A stretch of DNA of 64,000 bases from an uncultured Dehalococcoidia bacterium (GTDB lineage Bacteria; Chloroflexota; Dehalococcoidia; Lucifugimonadales; UBA3495): assembly GCA_958296385.1 (NCBI GenBank), contig OY282494.1, positions 789,416 through 853,415 of the forward strand. The letters run 5' to 3'. Below, one piece after another: positions 1-9,274 of the stretch. The notes beneath the pieces were generated by a model that did no database searches, was not told the DNA's origin, and worked only from the letters and a program-made list of their open reading frames with translations. The position numbers and the translations under genes were made by a program. Numbering within the stretch: the first letter of the stretch is position 1; every line of letters begins with the position of its first letter.

Positions 1-1252
1 CCTCCTCGATCAGCGCCGGATCGCCGGACACCGCCGGCAAATCGCTTGGGAATGATACTGCAAGCTGATGCTCCCTGGCGGCCGGCTGCATCCGCCCCAC
101 CACCCGCTCGGCCAGCGCCGGCAGCTGGATGTGCTCCTGATTGATTGGCAGCGCCCCGGTTTCCAGTCGCGAGGCCAGCAGCAGTCGGTTCATCAGCCGG
201 CTCATGTGGTCGGTTTCCTCCTCAATCGCCTCAAAGCTGCGCCGCAAAACGTCGCCGTCCCACTCCGCATCGGGGCGGGACAGGGTGTTGGTGTAGCCCT
301 TGATTATCGCCAGCGGCGTTTGCAGCTGATGCCCCAGCATTGATAAGAACGCCGACCGCATATCCTCCATTTCCCGAACCCGCGTCATATCCCGCACGTT
401 CACTACCGCGTTCAGCGGCGCCAGTTCCGGCGAGCGCACTACCGAATAGACCAGCGCCACCTCGGTGCGCTGGCCGCTGCGGGAGCGCACGGCGGCCGCC
501 AGCTCGGTAGCGTTCTCGCCGTTGCCCGCCGCCGGTTGCAGCATCGGACACCGGCCCGGACACACCGGCCGCCCCTCTCGATCCCGCCAGTTCAGCCCCA
601 CCGCGCAGGGCCGCCCGATAATTTCCTCGGCCGGCAGCCCCAGCAGCCGCTCCATCGCCGGGTTGACGCTGACGATGCGCCGGAACGCGTCCACCGTATA
701 GATGCCGTCGGCGCTGCCCTCCAGAATAGACTCCACCCGCTGCTTTTCCTGGCTCAGCAGATGCGCCAGCCGGGCCGACTGTACGGCGATGGCCGCCTGC
801 TCCGCAAACGCCGCCAGCACCGGCGGGTCCAGCTGCGAGAAATTAGCCGCCTCCGACGCCCGCAGCACCAGAATCAGCCCCACCGTTTCCCCCCCCGTCC
901 GCAGCGGCACCGCCATAATCGGGTTTTGCATCTGCCCCGTCAGCGACACCGGCAGCGCCGATTGCGGAAACAGCGCCGACAGCAAAGCGTACTGCTCCCG
1001 GCTCAACGCCAAATCCGGTATCGCCTCGTTAAGCAGCGGACGAATCCGGGCAACCTGCCCGCCGTCCAGCCCGTAAGACCCGGTGATTACAAACCGGCGG
1101 CTGGCGTCATCCCACGTAGCCACCACCGCCGCGCTGCCGCCCAGGGCCCGGACGGCATTGCGCAAAATGCTCTCCAGCTCCGGTTGCAGTTCGGGGTACT
1201 CGTCCCCGTCTGAATAGCGGTAAGAGGTGGCGGGTGAATTGCCGCTGGCCAT
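1..1252 (-). CDS. GAF-PAS sensor histidine kinase, C-terminus cut by window edge
   Basis: This is the sensor half of a two-component system. Translating the minus strand from the ATG at 1252 gives a GAF-like domain (about residues 20-160), a PAS domain (about 175-290, with a CPGRC motif) and a HisKA dimerisation domain. The phospho-accepting histidine is near residue 308 (codon 329-331) in the H-box GHQLQTPL. No transmembrane segment is visible, so it is probably cytoplasmic. The ATPase domain lies beyond base 1 and no response regulator is in view. The residue after the histidine is Gln, where most kinases have Glu or Asp. It is divergent from the fmdB gene. The start is the most upstream in-frame ATG that keeps the GAF domain intact. 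Confidence 0.85.
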   Translation of the reverse strand, partial: MASGNSPATSYRYSDGDEYPELQPELESILRNAVRALGGSAAVVATWDDASRRFVITGSYGLDGGQVARIRPLLNEAIPDLALSREQYALLSALFPQSALPVSLTGQMQNPIMAVPLRTGGETVGLILVLRASEAANFSQLDPPVLAAFAEQAAIAVQSARLAHLLSQEKQRVESILEGSADGIYTVDAFRRIVSVNPAMERLLGLPAEEIIGRPCAVGLNWRDREGRPVCPGRCPMLQPAAGNGENATELAAAVRSRSGQRTEVALVYSVVRSPELAPLNAVVNVRDMTRVREMEDMRSAFLSMLGHQLQTPLAIIKGYTNTLSRPDAEWDGDVLRRSFEAIEEETDHMSRLMNRLLLASRLETGALPINQEHIQLPALAERVVGRMQPAAREHQLAVSFPSDLPAVSGDPALIEE

Positions 1253-1409
1253 TGCGATACCGTCGTTCCGTTGCGGATTTGCGGGTTTGCCGCGTGATTT
1301 TCTATGCAATTTTAACATTAAGGCCATTGGAATACGGCCCGCGTGCGCCCAAAATAGGATAGGAAAGTTGGCGGACGAATGTCTTGCCGTTATACGGAGG
1401 GAGACAGAG

Positions 1410-1595
1410 ATGCCCAGGTATGTGTACCAGTGCACCTCGTGCGACCACGAATACGACCAGCGGCAGAGCTTTGGCGCATCCCCGGAATCCCAATGTCCGG
1501 AATGCACCGGCGTGGCCCGCCGGAAGTTTCACGCCGTGCCGGTAATCTACAAGGGTTCCGGGTTCTACACCACGGACTACGCCCGCAAAAAATAA
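1410..1595 (+). CDS. FmdB-family zinc ribbon protein (61 aa)
   Basis: This small protein begins MPRYVYQCTSC and carries Cys8, Cys11, Cys29 and Cys32, the CxxC...CxxC zinc ribbon of the FmdB/CxxC_CXXC_SSSS family. The C-terminal GSGFYTTDY stretch is typical of the family. These proteins are called putative regulators after FmdB of methylotrophs, but their role is not settled. The start at 1410 is preceded by GGAGGGAGA, a strong ribosome binding site, so the longer upstream frame is unlikely to be used. It lies 72 bp before groES on the same strand and may be cotranscribed with it. Confidence 0.85.
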   Translation: MPRYVYQCTSCDHEYDQRQSFGASPESQCPECTGVARRKFHAVPVIYKGSGFYTTDYARKK

Positions 1596-1667
1596 GCCCG
1601 CCGGGGCTCACCCGGCCCACCGCAACCACTACCACACCACACAATCACAATCGCAAGGAGGCAATCA

Positions 1668-1958
1668 GTGGCTAATTTCACACCCCTGGGCGAGCGAATC
1701 GTCATCAAGCCCATGGAACAGGAAACCCAGACCCGGGGCGGCATCCTGCTCCCCGACACCGCCAAGGAAAAGCCCCAGGAGGGCGAAGTCATCGCCGTCG
1801 GCCCCGGCCGCGTCGGCGACGACGGCAGCCGCATCACCATGGAACTGTCCGTTGGCGATAAGGTCATCTACTCCAAGTACGCCGGCACCGAGTACGAGGA
1901 CGGCGACGACGAGTACCTCATCATGCGCGAGTCCGACGTCCTGGCCAAAATCGGCTAA
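1668..1958 (+). CDS. groES: GroES co-chaperonin
   Basis: This 96-aa protein has the 10-kDa chaperonin pattern: LGERIVIKP at the start, a mobile loop around [13 protein letters not shown], then GEVIAVGPG and [11 protein letters not shown]. It caps the GroEL cavity as a heptamer in the cytoplasm. Translation starts at a GTG, seven bases after an AAGGAGG ribosome binding site. The gene sits directly before groEL, the usual order. I see no CIRCE inverted repeat upstream, so HrcA control is not supported here. Confidence 0.97.
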   Translation: MANFTPLGERIVIKPMEQETQTRGGILLPDTAKEKPQEGEVIAVGPGRVGDDGSRITMELSVGDKVIYSKYAGTEYEDGDDEYLIMRESDVLAKIG

Positions 1959-3635
<1,677 letters not shown>

Positions 3636-3661
3636 ACCTCCGGCCATACCACCGGATCCAC

Positions 3662-3690
3662 GCCGGGGCGGTTATCGCAACTGCCCCGGC
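3662..3690 (+). terminator. Hairpin after groEL, possible terminator
   Basis: GCCGGGGC at 3662-3669 pairs perfectly with GCCCCGGC at 3683-3690, 27 bp after the groEL stop. There is no clear U-tract behind it, so factor-independent termination is only suggested. A TATAAT box follows at 3730-3735 and may drive the next gene. Confidence 0.45.
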
Positions 3691-3876
3691 AATTCGTTAA
3701 CCGCCCGCCTCATCCCCAAAGCATTGGAGTATAATTACGCCCGCCATATTCTTTAACGCAGCGCAGTTCAGTCAAAATGCCGGCAATGCCGGCCTAGCGA
3801 GTCCTCTCTGAAACCATCACTTACAAAGCGAATCCTGGCCTGGTATCCGCCCACGCCGTTTTATTACGGCTGGCTG

Positions 3877-5169
3877 GTGCTGGCGATGGCCTCCCTGTCC
3901 TCGGCGGCCGGCGCCAGCGTGTCCCAGGTAGTGCTGGGCGCCATCCAGGTGTACATCGTTGACGACACCGGCTGGGACATCGGCCGCCTGTCCATCGCCG
4001 TCACCGCCGGCACCTGGTGCTCCGGAGCATTAGCCCCCTTCGCCGGCCGCCTCGCCGACCGCTACGGCCCCCGCGGACTGGTAACCATGGGCCTGCTGGT
4101 AGTCGGCTGTTCGCTGCTGGCCCTGTCGCAAGTCAACACCACCACGATGTGGCAGTTTTTCGTGGCCTACATCATTGGCCGCAGCATCAGCAACCCGTTC
4201 CTGATTGGCGTAGTGCCGCGCACGGCAACCGTCAACTTTTTCCGCCGCCGCCGCAACATCACCCTCTCCATTTCGGGAATGTCCCGGCCCATCGGCGGCG
4301 CAATCAACATCCAGATTATCTCGCTGATTGCGGTATCCCAGGGCTGGCGCGCCGCCTACGGCTACGTCGGATTATTCCTGCTGGCGCTGTCGGTGCCGGT
4401 GTTCATCATCATGCGCCGCCGCCCGGAGGAAATCGGTATGCTGCCCGACGGCGCGCGGGTTGCCCCCGGCGCCGGACGCGACTCCCGAACCGGCGGCCCC
4501 CGCGCCGCATCCGAACTGCCCCCCGAATTCAGCTGGACGGCCCGCGAGGCCATGGGCACCCGGGCCTACTGGTGCATCGCCGGCACCGCAGTGCTGGCCG
4601 TCATCGCCTCCGCCGGCCTGGGCTACATCCTCGTCCCTTACCTGATTAGCGAGTCCGGCCCGCAACTGTCCAAACCCCAGGCCGTCGGCGTCGGCAGCCT
4701 GGGCGCCGTGCTGGCCCTGACCAACCTGGCCTGGGGCATCCTGGCCGACAAGTTCGGCCCCCGCCAGTGCATGGTAATGACCATCGCCGGCGCCGTGCTG
4801 TCCGGCGTATTCCTGATGACCGCCGTTCACTCCGTATGGACGGCCTACGCTTTCGCCATCCTGTGGGGCTTTTTCTCCAACACCGTCGGCACGCTGGAGC
4901 ATATGCTGCTGGCGCAATACTTCGGGCGCGGCTCCTTTGGCGCCATCCTGGGCTCGCTGGGGCCGCTGCAAACCACCGCGCTGGGCGTGGCGCCCGTATT
5001 CGGCAGCTACCTGCTAACCTTCACCGGCAACTACACCATAGTATTCACCGTGCTGATGGCGATGTACGCCGGCGCCGGATGCCTGATTTTCCTGGCCAAA
5101 GCCCCCCGACTGCCGCCCCGGGCCCGGGAAATCCAGCCCGACGCCGACCCGTCGCCAGCGGCGGTATAA
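3877..5169 (+). CDS. Major facilitator superfamily transporter
   Basis: This is a hydrophobic protein of about 430 aa with a typical 12-helix MFS layout, a basic loop (NFFRRRRN) and the cytoplasmic motif RLADRYGPRG after helix 2. A charged central loop (about residues 190-220) separates the halves. The substrate cannot be read from the sequence; similar proteins are annotated as oxalate/formate or monocarboxylate transporters. The GTG at 3877 cuts into the first helix: the frame is open upstream and encodes PFYYGWLVLAMA, a usual MFS start, but contains no ATG, GTG or TTG. A CTG at 3808 may be the true start. Confidence 0.85.
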   Translation: MLAMASLSSAAGASVSQVVLGAIQVYIVDDTGWDIGRLSIAVTAGTWCSGALAPFAGRLADRYGPRGLVTMGLLVVGCSLLALSQVNTTTMWQFFVAYIIGRSISNPFLIGVVPRTATVNFFRRRRNITLSISGMSRPIGGAINIQIISLIAVSQGWRAAYGYVGLFLLALSVPVFIIMRRRPEEIGMLPDGARVAPGAGRDSRTGGPRAASELPPEFSWTAREAMGTRAYWCIAGTAVLAVIASAGLGYILVPYLISESGPQLSKPQAVGVGSLGAVLALTNLAWGILADKFGPRQCMVMTIAGAVLSGVFLMTAVHSVWTAYAFAILWGFFSNTVGTLEHMLLAQYFGRGSFGAILGSLGPLQTTALGVAPVFGSYLLTFTGNYTIVFTVLMAMYAGAGCLIFLAKAPRLPPRAREIQPDADPSPAAV

Positions 5170-5214
5170 TCCCGCTAACCCAAACCATCACAACCCCCTC
5201 TGGAGGTAACCCCA

Positions 5215-5607
5215 ATGGCCGCTAACGTGTACATGAACCCCGACGGCATCGCCAACCCGTCCGCATCCGGATTCTCCGCAGTGGTGAAAGCCGGCAACAC
5301 CGTCTATATCGCCGGCATGGTGGCCCAGGACGTTGACGGCAACGTCGTCGGCGCCGGCGATACCGAGGCCCAAACCCGCCAAATCTGGCGCAACATTGAG
5401 GTTGCGGTGCAGGCCGCCGGCGGCAGCCTCTCCGACATCGTAAAAACCACCACCTACGTAACCGGCATCGAACACGGCCCGGCCGTCCGGGCCGTCCGCG
5501 GCGAGCTGTTCCCGTCCAACCCGCCCACCAGCACCCTGCTGGTAGTCAGCGAACTGGCCAACCCCGCCTACGTGGTGGAGATTGAATCCATCGCCGTCAT
5601 CGGCTAG
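5215..5607 (+). CDS. RidA/YjgF-family protein without the usual Arg
   Basis: This 130-aa protein has the chorismate-mutase-like fold signatures of the Rid family: GNTVYIAGMVAQD, GDTEAQTRQIWRNIEVAVQAAGG and the C-terminal VVEIESIAVI. RidA proper hydrolyses reactive enamine/imine intermediates using an Arg in the PARS motif. Here the aligned segment reads NPPTSTLLVV and the Arg is absent. It therefore more likely belongs to a Rid subgroup of unknown activity. TGGAGGT lies just upstream of the ATG. Confidence 0.85.
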   Translation: MAANVYMNPDGIANPSASGFSAVVKAGNTVYIAGMVAQDVDGNVVGAGDTEAQTRQIWRNIEVAVQAAGGSLSDIVKTTTYVTGIEHGPAVRAVRGELFPSNPPTSTLLVVSELANPAYVVEIESIAVIG

Positions 5608-5608
5608 T

Positions 5609-5633
5609 GCCCGCCGGGCAAAGACACGGCGGG
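5609..5633. terminator. Weak hairpin between convergent genes
   Basis: GCCCGCC at 5609-5615 can pair through CCCGCC with GGCGGG at 5628-5633. It lies between the RidA-like gene and the convergent end of the thiamine operon. The stem is short and has no U-tract on either strand. Confidence 0.3.
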
Positions 5634-5646
5634 AGCAGACTGGCCG

Positions 5647-5907
5647 CTATCTTTCAGCGGATTCGATCTGTTCCCGCCGCCGCTCTTGCAGCACCAGCCA
5701 CATTTGATGCCACACCCACCGCCGCTCGGCGTACTCCAATGAGCGCCCCAGCAAGCGGCGCACCGTCAACACGGCCTGCCCGGCCAGAAACCCCCACTGG
5801 CCCGGTTCGTCCCGCATCCATCCGGCCACCTGCTCCGGGTTGGCGTCGGCCACGCCCTGCAACAGCCGAATTATCGCCGCATCCGGGCTGTCCGATTCCT
5901 GCGCCAT
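5647..5907 (-). CDS. Unknown 86-aa protein ending the thiamine operon
   Basis: I do not recognise this protein. It is 86 aa, soluble, acidic at the start and rich in Arg and Trp in the second half (RRWVWHQMWLVLQERRREQ), with a helical, possibly coiled C-terminus. The ATG is only 4 bp after the thiS stop, so it is almost certainly translated as the last gene of the thiG-thiE-thiS unit under the TPP riboswitch. No cysteines, signal peptide or membrane segment are seen. A role in thiazole synthesis is possible from position alone. Confidence 0.7.
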   Translation of the reverse strand: MAQESDSPDAAIIRLLQGVADANPEQVAGWMRDEPGQWGFLAGQAVLTVRRLLGRSLEYAERRWVWHQMWLVLQERRREQIESAER

Positions 5908-5911
5908 CGCC

Positions 5912-6121
5912 CTAACCGCCGCCCACCGGACGCACGATTTCCAGCGCGTCCCCCTCGTTCAGCCGCAGCCCGGCAAAGTCCTCTTTGCGGATGACCTGCC
6001 CGTTGTACCCCACGGCAATAAAGCGCATATTGACGTCAATCGTAGCGAGGTAAGCCTGCAAATCAAGCCCGGCGTCAATCTCCCGCGGCTTGCCGTTGAC
6101 TTTCAGCGTGATATTCCCCAC
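5912..6121 (-). CDS. thiS: ThiS sulfur carrier protein
   Basis: This 69-aa ubiquitin-fold protein begins with a GTG at 6121, after a strong AGGAGGTAACGC ribosome binding site. The longer upstream frame is therefore not needed. It carries sulfur as a C-terminal thiocarboxylate for thiazole formation by ThiG. The family shape is visible: ITLKVNGKPREID, GYNGQVIRKEDF and LNEGDALEIVRPVGGG, with the required terminal Gly-Gly. It starts 4 bp after the thiE stop. No ThiF adenylyltransferase is in the window. Confidence 0.93.
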   Translation of the reverse strand: MGNITLKVNGKPREIDAGLDLQAYLATIDVNMRFIAVGYNGQVIRKEDFAGLRLNEGDALEIVRPVGGG

Positions 6122-6125
6122 CGCG

Positions 6126-6818
6126 TTACCTCCTGTTAGCGCCGACACGGTTAGCTGCGGCGTACTGCGCCGGTTCCCGGACGTTATCAGATACCGATTC
6201 AAGCATCGCCGTTTTCAGATTGCGCGCGGCCGATTCCGGGTCAGCAGCGCCCAGCACGCTGCTGATTACCGCCGCGCCATAAGCCCCGGCCCGCATCACG
6301 TCCGCAACGTTAGATTCAGTGATGCCGCCGATACCCAGCAGCGGGATGTTCACGCCGGCGGCCCCAATCCGATTGAGCAGCCCGGGCCCTGACGGCTCCT
6401 CGCCCGGATGAGAGCGGCTGGCGAACATCGTACCCACCAGCAGAAAATCGGCGCCGTCAGCCTCAATAGCGCCGGCTACGGAATGTACCGAGCGGCCAAT
6501 CAACCCATCCGCCCCCAGCAGCGACCGCACTAGTTCCGTAGGCATCGCCCTTTCGCCCAACTGCACGCCATCGGCGCCGCCGGCCAGCGCCACATCGGCC
6601 CGCTCGTTGACCAGCAGCAATGCCCGGCCATCGCAAACGGCCCGCAGCTGCCGGGCCAAGTTCAGCAACGCGCCGCCGGGCAAGTCCTTGTCGCGCAGCT
6701 GCACCATATCAACCCCGCCGGCGATTGCTGCGGACACCCGCTCCGGCAGCTCGTCCGCCGGGCAAACGCCCCGGTCGGTAACCAGGCACAAGCCGGGATA
6801 CGGCAAAACCGCCGGCAT
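6126..6818 (-). CDS. thiE: Thiamine-phosphate synthase ThiE
   Basis: This 230-aa TIM-barrel enzyme joins HMP pyrophosphate and thiazole phosphate to form thiamine phosphate. Diagnostic motifs are LCLVTDR, VQLRDKDL, LLLVNERADVA, GVQLGE, GRSVHS, GTMFASRSHPG and LLGIGGI. The ATG at 6818 directly precedes the conserved start PYPGLCLVTDR, and a GAGGG lies upstream. The C-terminus extends about 20 residues past the barrel. It lies 16 bp after thiG. Confidence 0.95.
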   Translation of the reverse strand: MPAVLPYPGLCLVTDRGVCPADELPERVSAAIAGGVDMVQLRDKDLPGGALLNLARQLRAVCDGRALLLVNERADVALAGGADGVQLGERAMPTELVRSLLGADGLIGRSVHSVAGAIEADGADFLLVGTMFASRSHPGEEPSGPGLLNRIGAAGVNIPLLGIGGITESNVADVMRAGAYGAAVISSVLGAADPESAARNLKTAMLESVSDNVREPAQYAAANRVGANRR

Positions 6819-6834
6819 CGCAGTAACCCTCTGC

Positions 6835-7632
6835 CTACTGCGCCAGCACGGGTTCCGGCACGTCGGTCGGCGGGCTGCTGGCGATGGCCTCGGTCCGCAC
6901 CGGAATCCGCCCGGCCAGATACGCCTGCCGTCCCGCCTCCACGCCCTTGCGGAACGCATCGGCCATCATGGATGGATCTTCCGCCTGCGCGATGGCCGTG
7001 TTCACCAGCACCGCATCCGCGCCCATCTCCAGCGCTTTGGACGCATCCGACGGCACCGCCAGCCCCGCGTCCACCACCACCGGCACGGTAGCGTTCTCCA
7101 AGATGATGCGGATTTCCTCGCCGGTGTGGATACCCTGCCCGGAACCGATGGCCGAGCCCAGCGGCATCACCGTTACGCAACCCACGTCCTCCAGATTCCG
7201 GGCCAGCACCGGATCGGCGTGAATGTACGGCAATACTTTAAACCCCTCCCGCACCAGTTGGCGCGCCGCCTCCAAAGTTCCGTTAGGATCCGGGAACAGA
7301 TACTTGGCGTCGGGAATCACTTCCAGCTTGACGAAATCGGTTTGCGTAACTTCCCGCCCCAGCCGGGCCACGAACAGCGCCTCCTCGACGGAACGGCAGC
7401 CCGCCGTGTTGGGCAGAATCTGGTACTTGTCCCAGTCGATGTAATCCAGGATGGTCTTTTCCTCGGGGTTATCCAGGTCCAGCCGACGAATGGCGACGGT
7501 AACCATCTGAGTGCCGGACGCGGCGATGGAATCGACCATATCCTGCATCGTGCGGTGCCGTCCGGTGCCGACAATCAGCCGGGAGCCAAATGACACTCCC
7601 CCTATCATCAGTTCATCGGTCATCGTTGCCAC
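6835..7632 (-). CDS. thiG: Thiazole synthase ThiG
   Basis: This 265-aa protein makes the thiazole ring from 1-deoxyxylulose 5-phosphate, dehydroglycine and the ThiS thiocarboxylate. It shows [15 protein letters not shown], the lysine-bearing [11 protein letters not shown] that forms the substrate imine, [13 protein letters not shown] and [15 protein letters not shown]. It is the first gene of the thiamine operon and lies downstream of a TPP riboswitch and terminator. The dehydroglycine source (ThiH or ThiO) is not in the window. Confidence 0.97.
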   Translation of the reverse strand: MATMTDELMIGGVSFGSRLIVGTGRHRTMQDMVDSIAASGTQMVTVAIRRLDLDNPEEKTILDYIDWDKYQILPNTAGCRSVEEALFVARLGREVTQTDFVKLEVIPDAKYLFPDPNGTLEAARQLVREGFKVLPYIHADPVLARNLEDVGCVTVMPLGSAIGSGQGIHTGEEIRIILENATVPVVVDAGLAVPSDASKALEMGADAVLVNTAIAQAEDPSMMADAFRKGVEAGRQAYLAGRIPVRTEAIASSPPTDVPEPVLAQ

Positions 7633-7699
7633 TCTCCTGTTTGCCCAGTCCGGATTACATCGGCAGCCGCATCCACCGACGCCGTCGCCATCTCAATAC

Positions 7700-7727
7700 A
7701 AAACCGCCAGGCTGAGCGACCCGGCGG
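7700..7727 (-). terminator. Terminator hairpin of the TPP riboswitch
   Basis: Read on the minus strand, CCGCCGGG pairs with CCTGGCGG around an 8-nt loop, with one G-U pair, and is followed by TTTT. It stands between the TPP aptamer and thiG, where a transcriptional expression platform belongs. It should form when TPP is bound and stop transcription before thiG. Confidence 0.8.
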
Positions 7728-7744
7728 CAAGATAACGGCTTACC

Positions 7745-7845
7745 CACTGTCCCTGCGCCGGCATTATCCGGGTCCGGTACAGACGGTCGGCGACGAAACT
7801 GGCCGCCCTCTCAGCCTGGTTTGCCCAAGCTCCCGCCAGAATTGC
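7745..7845 (-). promoter_or_regulatory. TPP riboswitch (THI element)
   Basis: The minus-strand leader contains the conserved THI-box core: CAGGCTGAGAGGG, then ACCGTCTGTACCGGACCCGG, and GGATAATGCCGGCGCAGGGA. These match the CUGAGA pyrimidine-sensing strand and the GGAUAAUGCCxGCGxAGGGA helix of TPP aptamers. The aptamer lies 110-210 bases before the thiG start and upstream of an intrinsic terminator. This implies repression of thiG-thiE-thiS by thiamine pyrophosphate. Confidence 0.92.
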
Positions 7846-7868
7846 GTGAGGGATTCAATTGTAGCCTG

Positions 7869-7897
7869 ACTGTATCACTACGCCCCCGGCAAGTCAA
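7869..7897 (-). promoter_or_regulatory. Promoter of the thiamine operon
   Basis: On the minus strand TTGACT (7892-7897) and TACAGT (7869-7874) are 17 bp apart, a good vegetative sigma-factor promoter. Transcription would begin just before the TPP aptamer. Confidence 0.65.
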
Positions 7898-7899
7898 TC

Positions 7900-8566
7900 G
7901 CCAGCCGTTCTGCCATCCCCACCGTCATTCTGAGCGCAGCGCCGAATCCCGACGCCGTAGCAGCTCCCTCGCCCTCAAGAATCCGCCGAGGGGGTCTGGG
8001 GGAAATCATTTCCCCCAGCGTAGCCCCCCCTAGAATACGCCCCACCGCCAAATCCAAAATCAGCGACCCCAACCTCTTGCAATCGCACATCGGTTCGTGT
8101 AAGATACATCCATCGGGCAAATCAACAACCAATCCCCGCCTCAACCGTTCTCCACCGAGAGCGCCCATGAGGAACCGGGGCCATCACACTATCACAACAC
8201 CATCACGACCGCCGGAGATTCCAGTCACCACGGCCACCCCGTCAGCATCCAAATCGCAATCGGCCAGGCCGCCTATCCCTGCTTCCACAGCGCGGGCGGT
8301 ACTCCGCAGGGTATCGAGCTTCAGCCCGCGTGCTGCCTCTCATTAGGGCAGGACACGTAAAATGAAGGTCCGTAATAGTTGCGTAAAAACCTTCCGGCCG
8401 TAAGGGCTGACACCGACTTGAATCTCCGGCAACCAACACCAAATCCAAACCGAACCCACCGCCCGATAGACGCCCGATACCTGCCAACCGCAAACCCATT
8501 CCCAAAGGATGACCGATTATGACTTGAATAAATCACCCGAAACAAAACGCTGCCCCGCTGCAATCA
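7900..8566. mobile_element. Interrupted MITE-like element, copy A
   Basis: Two blocks (about 7924-8066 and 8455-8566) match, in opposite orientation, the complete element at 16542-16864. Shared landmarks are GTCATTCTGAGCGCAGCG (7924-7941), the palindrome GGGGGAAATCATTTCCCCC (7998-8016), a block around AAATCCAAAATCAGCGAC and a terminal GAAACAAAACGCTGCC (8539-8554) that corresponds to the terminal inverted repeat. The other end near 7900 is degraded. No transposase is encoded. Confidence 0.7.
8067..8454. other. Unrelated insert inside repeat copy A
   Basis: This stretch of about 390 bp splits repeat copy A and has no counterpart in the complete copy. I find no tRNA, terminator or convincing gene. 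The minus strand carries a short open stretch of about 47 codons without a good start (about 8340 to 8195) that ends in DADGVAVVTGISGGRDG. It looks like the tail of a decayed gene, but I cannot name a family. Confidence 0.35.
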
Positions 8567-8576
8567 GCAGCCGGCG

Positions 8577-9248
8577 CTAAACCTCGTATTCCTTAACGTC
8601 ATCCCCGATGATTAGCCGCGCCCCCGTCACCGACTGCACCTCGTCCGCCGTCCAGCCGGGAGCCACCTCTCGGAGTACCATTCCGGCCGGCGTCGGTTCC
8701 AGCACTGCCACGTCGGTCACCACCAGCGACACGCACCCTTTGCCGGTCAGCGGGAAATCACATTCCTGCACCACTTTGGGGTTGCCCTGGCGGTCGTTGT
8801 GCTCCATTGCGACGATTACCCGGTCGGCCCCCGCCGCCAGGTCCATCGCCCCGCCGATGTTGCCCACGCCCCGCTCCGGCAGCATCCAGTTGGCCAGGTC
8901 TCCGGTAGCCGACACCTGATGCGCCCCCAGCACCGTCGCGTCCACGTGCCCCCCGCGAATCATCGCAAACGCATCTACCGACGAGAAATAGGCCATCCCC
9001 GGCACCGGCTGCAAAAACTGCCCGCCGGCGTTAATCAGGTCAATGTCCTCGTTTCCGTCCTCCGCCAGCGGCCCGCAGTTCAGCACCCCGCTCTCGCTGT
9101 GATAAAAAACCACGCTGTCATCAGCCACGAACATTGACACCAGCGTAGGTATGCCGATGCCCAGATTGACGTAGCCGCCGGGCGGCAGTTCCCGCGCCAC
9201 CCGCATTGCGATAATCATCCGATCCAGCCGTTCTTTGTCAACCGTCAT
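8577..9248 (-). CDS. Family I CoA-transferase, B (beta) subunit
   Basis: This 223-aa protein has all the landmarks of 3-oxoacid/acyl CoA-transferase beta subunits: YVNLGIGIPTLVSMF near the N-terminus, the catalytic glutamate in FYHSESGVL, GGHVDATVLGAHQVS and VVTDVAVLE. Such enzymes move CoA between carboxylic acids through an enzyme-glutamyl-CoA thioester. It is the last gene of a run of three CoA-transferase genes and is the only one with an intact catalytic glutamate. It starts 26 bp after the fusion gene, so the three probably form one complex or operon. Confidence 0.92.
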   Translation of the reverse strand: MTVDKERLDRMIIAMRVARELPPGGYVNLGIGIPTLVSMFVADDSVVFYHSESGVLNCGPLAEDGNEDIDLINAGGQFLQPVPGMAYFSSVDAFAMIRGGHVDATVLGAHQVSATGDLANWMLPERGVGNIGGAMDLAAGADRVIVAMEHNDRQGNPKVVQECDFPLTGKGCVSLVVTDVAVLEPTPAGMVLREVAPGWTADEVQSVTGARLIIGDDVKEYEV

Positions 9249-9274
9249 TTCTGCGTCAGGCTCCGTCCATTTAT

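Noticed and set aside
1596-1667. CIRCE operator before groES
   Set aside because: No TTAGCACTC/GAGTGCTAA inverted repeat is present between fmdB and groES.
7990-8020. Rho-independent terminator from the G5-AAAT-C5 palindrome
   Set aside because: The same palindrome occurs in three repeat copies with a one-base centre, which is too tight for an RNA hairpin loop without opening pairs. It is better explained as part of the repeat.
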